64,000 nt of DNA from Plenodomus lindquistii (Eukaryota; Ascomycota; Dothideomycetes; Pleosporales; Leptosphaeriaceae). A program made the position numbers and the translations under genes. Positions 54,417-64,000 of this stretch are shown in pieces (the stretch's first letter is position 1; every line of letters starts with the position of its first letter). The DNA lies in the NCBI GenBank assembly GCA_025504975.1, contig JANUWI010000001.1, positions 4,464,001-4,528,000 of the forward strand, in the 5' to 3' direction. The notes beneath the pieces were generated by a model, which saw nothing but the letters and a program-made list of their open reading frames with translations, was not told the DNA's origin and did no database searches.

Positions 54417-57361
54417 TCAACCCAGATACCCATTCTCCCCCAACCACGCCTTAACAACCTTCTCATCCCTCTTCTTATATCCTGCATAACTCCTAATCGT
54501 ATCATCAATAACCTCAAGCCCCTTGTTATACCCTCTCGTGTCCTTGCCCTCGAAGAACTTCTGGATCTCATCCGCGATCCGATCATCCGCAAACTTGTTC
54601 AGACCGAAGCGCAAGAAGCGCTCCAACACAACAAGATTGCCGCTGAGTGTAGGGTGCACCTTGGAGTCCCAATTATCGCGGATAAAGTGCCAGACTTCGG
54701 TGCGCACTTTGGAGTTGTTGGCGAGCGCGATGGTGCCAGAGTGCTTGTCCTGCATGGCAACTTTGTCGGAGAAGATGAAGTTCATGACTTCACGGGCGAG
54801 CTCGGGGGTCTGAACGCGACCAAGAGATTGCAGGCAGATCTCGCGGCCATCGATGGAGGTCGTGTTCAGGTACTCGTTTTGTATCGCCTTGAATGCTGAT
54901 TCGCCACGGTTCTTAATTGCGATCGCAAAGATTGCTCGTCGCAGAGACGGATGGATGGCGTTCTTGTTTGATCCTGAGATGTAGGCATCGAAACGCTTAA
55001 GAGCCTCGTTAACGGTAGCCTCGTGGCCAACAACACCCGCTGAGAGGATGAGGCTGGCACGGAGTTGGCCGACAAGGAAGCTTTCGCCATCTTTGAAGTC
55101 CCAGCCGACCTTCTCTACCGCAGGTGTGACAAGCTTGAGGTGATATTTTCTCAAAGCTTCGCTGACTTCCTCGTTGCCGGAGAAGACGCTTCGTACATTA
55201 CCAATATTGGTGAGTATTTGTGACCACACGAGATAATCCGACTCATCGGAGAAACGCTCAACTAAAGTAAGAAGACCAGCTGTAGATCCGTAGCCAGCAA
55301 TGGCGTTCGCATAGGCATCGCCAATGAGACCGATCTTATCTTCAACCGTAAGCTGATGGCGTTCCTCGCCGAGCTTCTTTAGACGATCAGCTGGGTAGTT
55401 GGTGCGGTAGAAGCCAGTGAGGTTTTTGTTAATTTGGTAGAAGCTGCCGTTGACACTGCTGATGGTGTCTTCCTTTTTGGTGAGTGCGGTAGTCTTGTGT
55501 ACTGAAGCGGCGGCAGCAGAGTCTCCAGAGTGGAGGCCAAGCGGAATCCACCAAGTAGTCTGGTCTTCCTCAGACTTGACATCACCAGCAAGCAAGAATC
55601 GCTGTTGACGCAGACCAATCTCACCAGACTTCTCAGTCACGGTGACAACGGGGAAACCAATCTTGCGGACCCAGAAGTCCATGAAGCTGTTGACATCCTG
55701 GCCAGAGGCCTTGCTCAAAGCGGACCACAGATCGTTGGTAGTGGCGTTGGAGTACTGATGAGCCTTGAGGTAGTCGGCAACACCTTGTAAGAAGACCTTC
55801 TCGCCCAAGTGGGCACTCAGCATACGAATAACGGAGCTTCCCTTCAGGTAACTGATGTGGTCGAAGATTTGATCAACCTCGAGACCGTCGTACACGGGAA
55901 CTTCGATAGGGTGGGATGTGCGGAGTGCATCAAGAGCGAAAGCTTGTTGTACAGAATCAGTCTAGAAGCATGTCAGCGGGCGAGTAAGTGACGAGGTACC
56001 TCGAGACTTGTGACGTACAACAAACTGTCCCCACACATTCCAGTCTGTAATCGGAGTTAGCACAGAGGTTTGAGGACGTATTGAGAGTCTTACCAGGGTA
56101 CAGATGATCAATGGCAAGCCATCCGACCCAAGTAGCGAAGCCTTCGTTCAGCCACAGCTCACTCCACCAGTCCATAGTAACGAGGTTGCCGAACCATTGA
56201 TGAGCGAGCTCGTGAGCTACAACGTAAGCCACCCTGTTGCGGTAACTGTCTGCAGATGTCGCGGGATCGAAAAGTACTGCGGTTGTGCGGTAGGTGATGA
56301 GACCCCAGTTCTCCATGGCGCCGTGTGACTAGATCCACGGTCAGCTGAGCACAGGAAAGAAGAAGGGGTATACGTATGATTGGCTAACGAATCAGCGCAA
56401 TCTAGCGTACACGGGCTGGTGTCACTCACAAATTCGTGCACCGCCAAAAGATCGACCTTTGGGAGTGGGTAATCAATCTGAAAGACTTCGGAGAAGTAAT
56501 CAACGATTTGATGGCAGTTTTCTAGCGCAAAACGTCCCTGCTCCTTCAGACCGCGAGTAGTGTATACTCTGACCGGGATATTCTTGCCGTTGTACTTGCG
56601 CTCGGTGAAGGCCTCAACGTACTCGAAGTCACCGATCGCCCACGCCAGAAGGTATGTGGACATGATGGGAGATCGCTCGAAGACAACTGTGTGGAAGCCA
56701 TCACGCTTGCTTGGCTTGATCTCCTTCTCAGGCATGTTACTCAGTGCGATCTGGTCCGTGGGCACCTCAAGCTCGACATCGAACGTCGCCTTGAGGTTTG
56801 GCTCATCGAAGCAGGGGAATGCGCGGCGGGCATCGCAGGACTCGAATTGGGTGCTGAACATGTAGTGGAACTCGTCGTCCTTTGCCACCGAGGCGGGAAC
56901 GTCGCCTTTTGGCTTGTACTTGGAGCGGTAGAAGCCGGCCATGATGTTGTTGATGGTGCCCTCAAACTTGATCTCCAGCTCAGCCTCGCCCTTGTAGTCG
57001 ATCTTCTCTCCAAAGTCTAGTGTGACTCGTTGCCTCTTCTCGTCGTATGAGACATGCTTGGAGGAGTGTTTCTTGTCCCGTGTCTTCAGCTCGGCACTCT
57101 CGACCTTGAGCTGATGAGCATTGAGGACCAAGTCATTGAAGCCATCGTCCTTTGTGATGTTGGTGGTGATCTTGACGGTACCCTTGTAGCTGAACTTGCC
57201 ACCAAACTCGATGTCGTGGAGGGAGACTGCGTAATGCGCTGGCTTGGCCCTGTGGGAGGGAGCTCTTGTTAGTATTGTCGATGACAAGGTGGCTGGTCAA
57301 AGGCTTGTCAGTGAGATGGACTGACTTACCAAGCGGGGAGAATGTCGCGATCTGAAGCCAT
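54417..57361 (-). CDS. APE2: M1-family zinc aminopeptidase (Ape2/Aap1 type)
   Basis: Five exons: 57361-57330, 57249-56430, 56328-56094, 56044-56019, 55961-54417, in phase, 885 residues from the ATG at 57361 (MASDRDILPAW). The exopeptidase motif SHGAMENWG spans an exon junction, and the zinc site is HELAHQWFGNLVTMDWWSELWLNEG (shown here as HELAHQ with the distal Glu in LWLNEG). The C-terminal ERAP1-like helical domain follows. It trims N-terminal residues from peptides, in the cytosol or vacuole-associated in yeast. Exon 4 is only 26 nt. The frame stays open for 300 nt upstream of the ATG and looks like a mitochondrial presequence, noted as a finding. Confidence 0.95.
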
Positions 57362-58271
57362 GTTTGCAAAGCTACTGGTCACCTCACTCTGACAGAATCT
57401 CTTCTGGATCTTATTGACACTGGACGTCGCAACCGTAAATCTCGGTCGATGTCTTGACTGTGGCTGCGGGGTACTGTGCTGCACTCGCGTATGTGCAGAA
57501 AGACTGGCGCAGCGTATGAAACTTCTAGAAGCCGAGGCGTCTGAATACAGCAGAGAGGTAGTGGCAAGTCTGGAGCTCCTGAGGGTTGGTAGGGAGCGAA
57601 GCAATGGCCGAGAACAGAGTCTCGGTAGTGAAGTAAGAGTCGCCAGCTTTGAAACCAGCAATCAGACTACAGGCACGGAATGCGGGCGGGCTTCAATGGC
57701 TTATAGCAATGGGTGCTTGCAAAAGAGAGCTGCACGCGCGCGCTCAGAGGGGAAGGTGCGCGTGCCCCGCTGCGGGTGCATCCCTGCAGGTGACATGTGG
57801 CTAGCGCGGGGTCCTTGAGGGTGTCTGTTCTGTTTGGGTACCTATACTGCAACGAGGTAGGTTCAAGTTGGTGCAAATGTCGCCAATGACAAACTCGTGG
57901 GGCCGGTGGTGTTGTGACGATGGTGAGTGACATCAGTTGTGACATTGTATTGAACATCGTGGCTGGCTTTGGAGGCAACATCAAATCTAAAGAGACTGTC
58001 ACCAATGCGATTGGGATATAAGATGGAACTTGGAAAAAAGTGCACGTGCTGGATGGTGTACATAGAAAGAGCACTCGCCCTTTCAGAATGATTGAATTAT
58101 GCTATTCCCTGAGACGCCATGCAAATGCGTCAATGAGTGCGCCATTCATGCAGTATTTGTTGGATGATCACTTTGAAACCAATTCACAGTATTCCCACCT
58201 CTTGAACAATATAGTATAATAGGAACACAACTATCCCACCCTGGCATTTTGTTTTGCGACCCTCGGGTACT
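57362..58271. other. Aminopeptidase 5' region and spacer
   Basis: The first 300 bp, read on the minus strand, continue the aminopeptidase frame without a stop but without an ATG. Beyond that no gene is seen. Confidence 0.5.
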
Positions 58272-58775
58272 TCAGACCCTGATCAGGACATCCAAACACT
58301 GTATCCTCCACTCCTTCTTGCCCAACAACCCCCTAGCCCACTCGTACCCCTGGCCACCACTCCCCTCCCCCCCTACTTCCACCTGCATCTTCTCCTTCAG
58401 CCCCTCCACCGCACCCTTGACCATCGCCTTAGCTGTGTGGTTCGCCGCCTGCGCCAACACACCGGCCGTCTCTAGTATCGGCGTCGTTGTCCCGTTCAGC
58501 GCCAATTCCGCCGTCTCCGCAAGCGGCGGATCAAACCACGGCGTGTGGAAGTCGAAGAGCGCAACGACAAGGATGAAAAGGAGAAGCGAGCAATACACGC
58601 ATGGTCGGTTGAGGAAGTATGTGGCGGAGATGAAGAGGACAAGGTAGACGGGGGAGGCGTGTGTGCGTAGTCTTGGTGTCCATATTAGTACATGCGCTGC
58701 AACTGAAAATGCACGTCTCGATAAAGGGACTTACAGGAAGAAAAGCACGGGTACCCAGCTGCGCAGGCAGAACAT
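58272..58775 (-). CDS. Small predicted membrane protein, function unknown
   Basis: Two exons (58775-58735, 58671-58272) joined by a 63-nt intron with donor GTAAGT, a CTAAT branch and an unusual AAG acceptor; 146 residues. The joined start MFCLRSWVPVLFFLLLRTHA runs into YLVLFISATYF and CSLLLFILVVALFDF, so two or three hydrophobic segments are packed in the first 60 residues. The rest is soluble, with an amphipathic Ala/Lys/Glu helix (TAKAMVKGAVEGLKEKMQVE) and Gly-rich stretch. No family recognised. The AAG acceptor is the main doubt, but the joined hydrophobic frame supports it. Confidence 0.68.
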
Positions 58776-59552
58776 TGTTGAGTGTGCGTCTTCAACTTTT
58801 TTGTGTTGCAGTATGGGGCCTCAGACTCGCGTGCCACTGATCGCCCAGGGTCTCAGTCTTCGGCTTCCGGATCACGGAGCGGAACGCGGGCGGACTGCGG
58901 TGGCAACTCGTTGTTTCGTCGCGGAAATCGTCGAGGCAAAAAGAGTCAAGGGTGGGAAATGGATTTGCAGCGAACGGATAGAACATTAACAAGGGCCTAG
59001 CAAGGGAAGAGGGCGAAAAGTGGTGAAGAGGTGTGGGGAGGACTGGGGGAGACGTGATTGGCAAGCACCTTCCAGACGGCACCTGCACGTGTCAGCCTTA
59101 TTGTCGACATGACGCAACCAACCTTCGATCAAATGCGCTTCATGTGCAATCGAATCTACGAGCAACTGTCCATCGGTTCGCGCTTTATCATGCATGTCAA
59201 ACTTCCAATCACAGTGATGCCGTAGCGCTTCAGGACTTGCACCACAGTGCCGTTGCTATGAAAGTGGTTTTCGCAGTCCAGTTTGAGCATTGCGCCAAAG
59301 GTACTTTTGCTTTGTTATATTTGAGATGTCTCAATAAACCGTCTACATGCATATCCACATACGCCAGGAGGCTTCCAAGACTACCCGGACAAACAGCTGG
59401 CTGTAATTGTGGCCCAATCGAGCACCTTGCTCATCGACCAACACCGCTCGCAAACGCCAATCGTATCGAATCCCTATAGTACAACAAGTACATGTGTGAC
59501 CATTAAGAATGGCCTAGAGGTAAATGGTAGAATCCGTGACGACCTTGGTACT
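58776..59552. other. Intergenic
   Basis: No supported gene. A 38-codon frame at 59109-59225 (MTQPTFDQMRFMCNRIYEQL at its start) has reasonable composition but no other support. Confidence 0.4.
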
Positions 59553-60441
59553 CTACACCGGCAGGTTGAACTTCTTGCCTTGGATGACCCTATGCAAAAT
59601 TAATAACGTTACGACTTGGTCGCGAACAGGAGTGCTCACTTGGTATAGTAAATGTAGAAGAAATCGGAGTACAGGATCGTTTGGATGATGCCAGCAATCA
59701 CCGCGATGGGGTCGTAGAATTTGGGCACCTCAAAAAAGTACCGGTAGATCCAGTTGGGAATGTATAGCGCGCGGTATGTGCCGAGCGCAAAAAGGTAATG
59801 AGTCGTGATGGTTTCGGCTTCACCGGTTCTTTGCAACATGAAGAGTTGTGGGAGGATAGCCACGGACTCCAGCCAGATGGAGAACGCCCAGAGGATCTGT
59901 CCTGTGTCAGAGCCATGCCAAATTTGATCATTGCAGATCCTACGTACCTCTGAGAAATTGTATTTGTATGGAAACAGTATCGCCAGGACCGCACTGGCTC
60001 CCAACAAGTATTGCACTTTGAATGTGTCAAGGTTCGGGTCGTGGGTTGGCTTGTAATCATTGAGCATCAGGTACACGGTGTACGCCGACGTGCCGATGAA
60101 GATGATCTTGAAGCAGGTGTTGTATAGCGCTTTCGGCTCGTAAAAGGTCCATAGCAGATCGACGTAGCGAGTGAGGTATACCACGAGGTAGAGGAATTGC
60201 GACTTGAAAGATATGCCAGACGCGCTCTGTGATGTTGCGTCAGTAGGCGCATAGCCACACACCCACCAAGATGACATACGCTCGAGACTTTCATCTTGTG
60301 CAAAAGGATCAAAATGGAAAACAGGTGAGACAAATCCCCTAAGTCCAGTGTTAGCAGGCGCGTCCAGGACGGGAGCGCGCTTCAACATGGTCTCCCATCT
60401 GCGCCGGCTGTCGTACCCAGTAATCTGAAGAGATTCATCAT
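59553..60441 (-). CDS. ERD2: ER-retention (HDEL/KDEL) receptor Erd2
   Basis: Five exons: 60441-60417, 60338-60280, 60226-59948, 59896-59640, 59589-59553, in phase, 218 residues, the usual family length. The product starts MMNLFRLLGDLSHLFSILIL, continues HKMKVSSSASGISFKSQFLY and KPTHDPNLDTFKVQYLLG, then YNFSE joined to ILWAFSIWLESVAILPQLFM, TGEAETITTHYLFALG and FFYIYYTKVIQGKKFNLPV. The seven-helix receptor binds HDEL/KDEL tails in the Golgi at low pH and returns escaped ER proteins in COPI vesicles; the Lys-rich tail is the COPI signal. Start could be either of two adjacent ATG codons. Head-to-head with an endoglycosidase gene. Confidence 0.96.
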
Positions 60442-60735
60442 GGCGGCGGGGAGTCGCTATGCGCTGCAATGTGGTGTGGAGGCGCTGCCGGGGCTCGACG
60501 TGGGTGAGGTCTGATGTGGTTGACGGTACCTGGCGATAAAAAGACACGTTTGGCCCGCGCCGCTGCTGCAAGGCGTAGGGTTGGGAGCTGATCCTTGCGT
60601 GCCAAGTCGTCCCTGCCGCCGCTAGTCTCTCGAGTCTCGCCCCTTCCCGCCGCGGGGGTGTTCCTCCGTCATCAATGATCAGCTGAACGCCCGTCAGACA
60701 GGCAACTGCGACCATGCCGACTGTACACCTCCACC
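60442..60735. promoter_or_regulatory. Bidirectional promoter of ERD2 and the GH85 gene
   Basis: Only 294 bp separate the two start codons, so both genes must share this region. GC-rich; I saw no classical UPRE or TATA sequence. Confidence 0.6.
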
Positions 60736-62930
60736 ATGGCCTATCTCTTGGGCTGGAAAGACGTTCTCAGGCCCATACGCGATGGCTACCGTCACCTTTT
60801 TCCAACACCAGATACTGGCCCCACACCTGAAGAACGGCGCAAGCAGCGTGGACTCGATCGACTGAAAGGCTTCACTTACTTTGATACGTTTGAGCAGCTT
60901 GAGGCCTGGACAGAAGACGTGTCTGATCCCCTTCAAAGATCCAATACACCACTGTTACCGCGCAGCGAAACATACTCAACAGGTGCCAACAAGTCTGACA
61001 TTCTGCTTGTCCATGACTACTCGGGTAACTACCATGATTACGAGAGTACACAATCTATTGGTGTCGCCAACGAATCATACACTTGTGAATACCTTCAACA
61101 TGTCGACACTTTCATTTACTTCTCTCACAAGCTCGTGTGCATACCGCCCCCGACATGGACCAATACGCTACATCGCAATGGAGTGAAAGCCCTGGGAACA
61201 GTCTTGATAGAACCACAGACCAAGGGCACAGAACGACTGCTTGAACACGTGACAAGTGCAGAGGGGATGACATTTCCTCTAGTGGAAAAGCTGGTCGCGA
61301 TTGCTCAGCATTATGGTTTTGACGGCTACCTCATCAACATTGAGAAACCTTTTTCAAGCGATGTTTGGGCTCTCCAGGTGCTCGAGGCCTTTTTGAGTCA
61401 GCTAAAACGCGATTTGGGTGAAACAAAGCAGCTCATATGGTATGCCATACTAAGGATCCATCATGACCGCTGTTGACATCCAATAGGTATGATGCATTGA
61501 CCTCCTCGAACAAGATCTCGTACCAAAACGCACTTAATGCTTCCAACATCGCATTTGCGAAAGTTTGTGGCAGCATCCTTACAAACTACTGCTGGACAGA
61601 GGCCAACGCAGAATCCTCAAAACAACTCGCGTTGCGCAACGACTTTCCACTCAAGAAGGTCTTCTTTGGTATTGATGTATGGGCGCAGAACACCACGACG
61701 TTGTCGCATCCACGCGTCACTTATCCCGAGAGAGGAGGCGGTGGCACCAACACTGGAGTCGCTGTAGCCAAGCTTGCCGGCCTTGGACTTTCAGCAGGAG
61801 TCTTTGCGCCCGCATGGTCATTCGAGCATTTTCCTGGTCACAAGCGCGAGGTTGAAAGAGCAGTGTGGGAAGGTAAAGAATACCTGTCGGATCTTGCCTG
61901 CAGTTGCGGTGACTGTTCCTCGCGACATAGAGTGAATGTTGATGCTGCTATCATCAAACACGCAAATGAAGCTGTCGTCGGATCTAAAAGCTTTTTCTAC
62001 ACGGACTTCCACCGCGCTTTCGGCCGACATGGCCAGAACGAAAAGGAAATTCTTGGTGGTCATTCTGTCCATGCACAATTGGGTCAACAGTCAATCTTAC
62101 CATTTCAAAACCGTGTATCTAGCGACACCATCTCATTAACTCATTTTCTCGACGAAACGACCACTGAACTCGTAATCGAAGCAACGACAATTTCACCACT
62201 AGCAAATACGAGAATCAAGGCATCCGGCCCATGGCTGCATCTTCCCCTGTACAAGCTTGCCATGCCCTTGACCACCAGGTTGGACCTCCACTGCTCAATC
62301 CGCAAACCTGCGTTCCTTTCTGGCATGGAAGTAGAACTCTACGTCAGAACAAGCACCGGGTACCAAAGCCTCTCGAACACCAGAACCAGAGACGCTCTAT
62401 CCATTGACACTACCCTAAGCAGTGAACGCACATCCTCCTCGGAAACAATCGAAGAACTAGGCGTCCGCGCTCGGGGCATTGCTACGTTTAAAGGCCCCGC
62501 GCATGTACTCTGGATCTCTTCAATCGCCATCACACCAGCCTCAACACAAGGCACACATGATTTCGCCATCACTGGCATACGCACTATCTTCACAGGCTCA
62601 GAAGAGAACCTCCAATTGCGACTTCAGTGGACAACTGTAGGCTCCACTAGTGTGCCAATGATGCAAGAATTGCCGTATAGCGACACCACAGGTGTATTCT
62701 CGTACTTTGCAGTCAGCGTCGATGGGCTCGATTTAGGCAGAGCATATGCGCACGAACACATCATTACCCGGGAAGTCATTGATAGAATTGGACACAGGGA
62801 GGTTCTTGTGGAGATTGTGGGCGTAGGATTCGATGGGAGGGAGCTCGCTCGGTGGATGGGGGAAATGTGTTTACAAGAAAGGGAAGAGGGGTATGATTGG
62901 GTTGAGAGTCAGTCGGGTGACAAAGAATGA
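60736..62930 (+). CDS. GH85 endo-beta-N-acetylglucosaminidase (cytosolic ENGase)
   Basis: Two exons (60736-61439, 61487-62930; 47-nt intron with TG|GTATGC) give 715 residues. The GH85 catalytic site is in YGFDGYLINIE, where the Asn and the Glu two residues later are the substrate-assisting and acid/base residues of this family. Other family blocks are YFSHKLVCIPPPTWTNTLHR, HRNGVKALGTVLIE, LIWYDALTSSNKISYQNAL (across the junction) and FFGIDVWAQ. It cuts between the two core GlcNAc units of N-glycans. There is no signal peptide, so it likely acts on free glycans or misfolded glycoproteins in the cytosol after ER export. Confidence 0.94.
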
Positions 62931-64000
62931 TGGTGGACATGGAGGATATGAAAATACAGTCATTTTGGCTATGCAGATGACAAGATATACGAAGTATGAA
63001 TTAACCCCATGTGCACACGACCGTCGTATGCTGACTCACTAACAGCATATGCCTTGAATCTAGATGTTTTCCATCTCATCAAGTTAATTTCAATCCATAA
63101 TCAAGAGGACCGGCAAGCGTTTTCGACGCCAATCAGTCTCCACGACTTCCAAGCACACGATCCAACGTATCCAACACATGTCATCTATCCCACTATAACC
63201 CACATCCTACACACACCCTTCACACACGACACCGCCAACACACCAGACACCGTGCGCATTGCGATCTCTCGACTTAAAGAACTTACACAACATCAAGCTC
63301 CAATCCTCCTCCCTTGTTCCCTTCACAAATGTATCCATTCCACTCTACACTCACACCATCATCAACCGGAGTAACAAGTAAAATGGCATCTACTATCTAA
63401 CCAACTCCAACTACGATATGGCCACCCATATAACTAGATTAAACAACCCAAATAACTCAGCACATGTACTACTCCAACGTTGCCGCTGTACTAGCATCGG
63501 GTTGTAGAATATTCAAGTCAGATACTAACGCTACGTTGGATATGTCTTATGTATTTGGGAAATATTTTACGTATACGCACACTGCTCACCTCGCATCGCC
63601 TCACTTCACCTCAATGCCTTATATGGTTGGTGACCAAGTGCAGTGTAAAAGCGAGGTGTCGCGTGTGTAGCCAGAAATCCGCGAGGTCAAGATGGAGACG
63701 CAGTGGAGATTGGAGTTATTGTTTGATGAGAATTCGATTCATCGATCAATGTTAGCACGGGACTGGTGGTGGTGTTCACGTTGATCAGGTGAAGTACCTC
63801 GCACTGTGCGCGAGGATTGAGCTGGAAGCGGTGATTTGCCGAAAGAGGGAAATGGGGGTGGAGTGGTGATTGCCGATTGTGAGGTTTGCATTTATGAGAG
63901 TCTTGAATTATTGGGTTCGTGGGCGAGTGGGAGATGGATATTGGGATTGGGCGTTGGACATTGGCATTGTATTGATGTGTGGGATTGTTTGAGGTACCGC
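62931..64000. other. Intergenic to window end
   Basis: No supported gene. Short frames, including one at 63009-63374 rich in His, Thr and Pro, show no domain. The last 250 bases are G-rich and could be the start of a leader of a gene beyond the window. Confidence 0.5.

Noticed and set aside
63009..63374. 121-codon plus-strand frame
   Set aside because: His/Thr/Pro-rich low-complexity text with no domain; likely chance in a CA-rich stretch.

Overview
The window is nuclear DNA of a filamentous ascomycete, most likely a dothideomycete of the Pleosporales type. The evidence is short introns (about 45-145 nt, GTRNGT donors, CTNAC/CTRAY branch sites 10-25 nt before YAG), dense genes on both strands, Zn2Cys6 fungal regulators, and filamentous-fungus families (Mso1, DUF2011, secreted S41 peptidase, CBM18 enzymes). 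The species cannot be fixed by eye. I rebuilt splice junctions by hand and checked reading phase; most multi-exon genes close in frame at every junction.

0-17 kb: the 3' end of ATG8; a small NCE101-type protein; a very large minus-strand ubiquitin-protease-like protein that has lost the catalytic Cys and carries four diverged internal repeats; MSO1 (exocytosis); a GYP7-type Rab GAP; two unrecognised proteins; a DUF2011 protein. 17-24 kb: a GAF hybrid histidine kinase, then a gene-poor stretch with a ~109-bp near-perfect inverted repeat. 24-36 kb: a GGQ-type peptide-release/rescue factor, a serine palmitoyltransferase small-subunit-like membrane protein, an unrecognised ORF, the kinetochore protein Mis6/CENP-I overlapping tail-to-tail with a MYND zinc-finger gene, and a VTC2/3-type vacuolar transporter chaperone with two CACGTG boxes upstream.

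38-51 kb is the most interesting block: a secreted S41 peptidase, a secreted CBM18-AA7 FAD oxidase (chitooligosaccharide-oxidase type), two divergent Zn2Cys6 regulators, and a secreted chitin deacetylase with a CBM18 module at each end. The order is S41> AA7> <TF1 TF2> <CDA. The CBM18 of the oxidase and the C-terminal CBM18 of the deacetylase match at 32 of 43 residues by hand count. Together they look like a chitin-recognition and chitin-modification locus with its own regulators; function and co-regulation are inference.

52-64 kb: a nitrilase, an M1 aminopeptidase with an unusual presequence-like open frame upstream of its ATG, a small membrane protein, and a head-to-head pair of ERD2 (HDEL receptor) and a GH85 endo-beta-N-acetylglucosaminidase, both tied to glycoprotein handling. 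No tRNA, rRNA, CRISPR or intact transposon was found.
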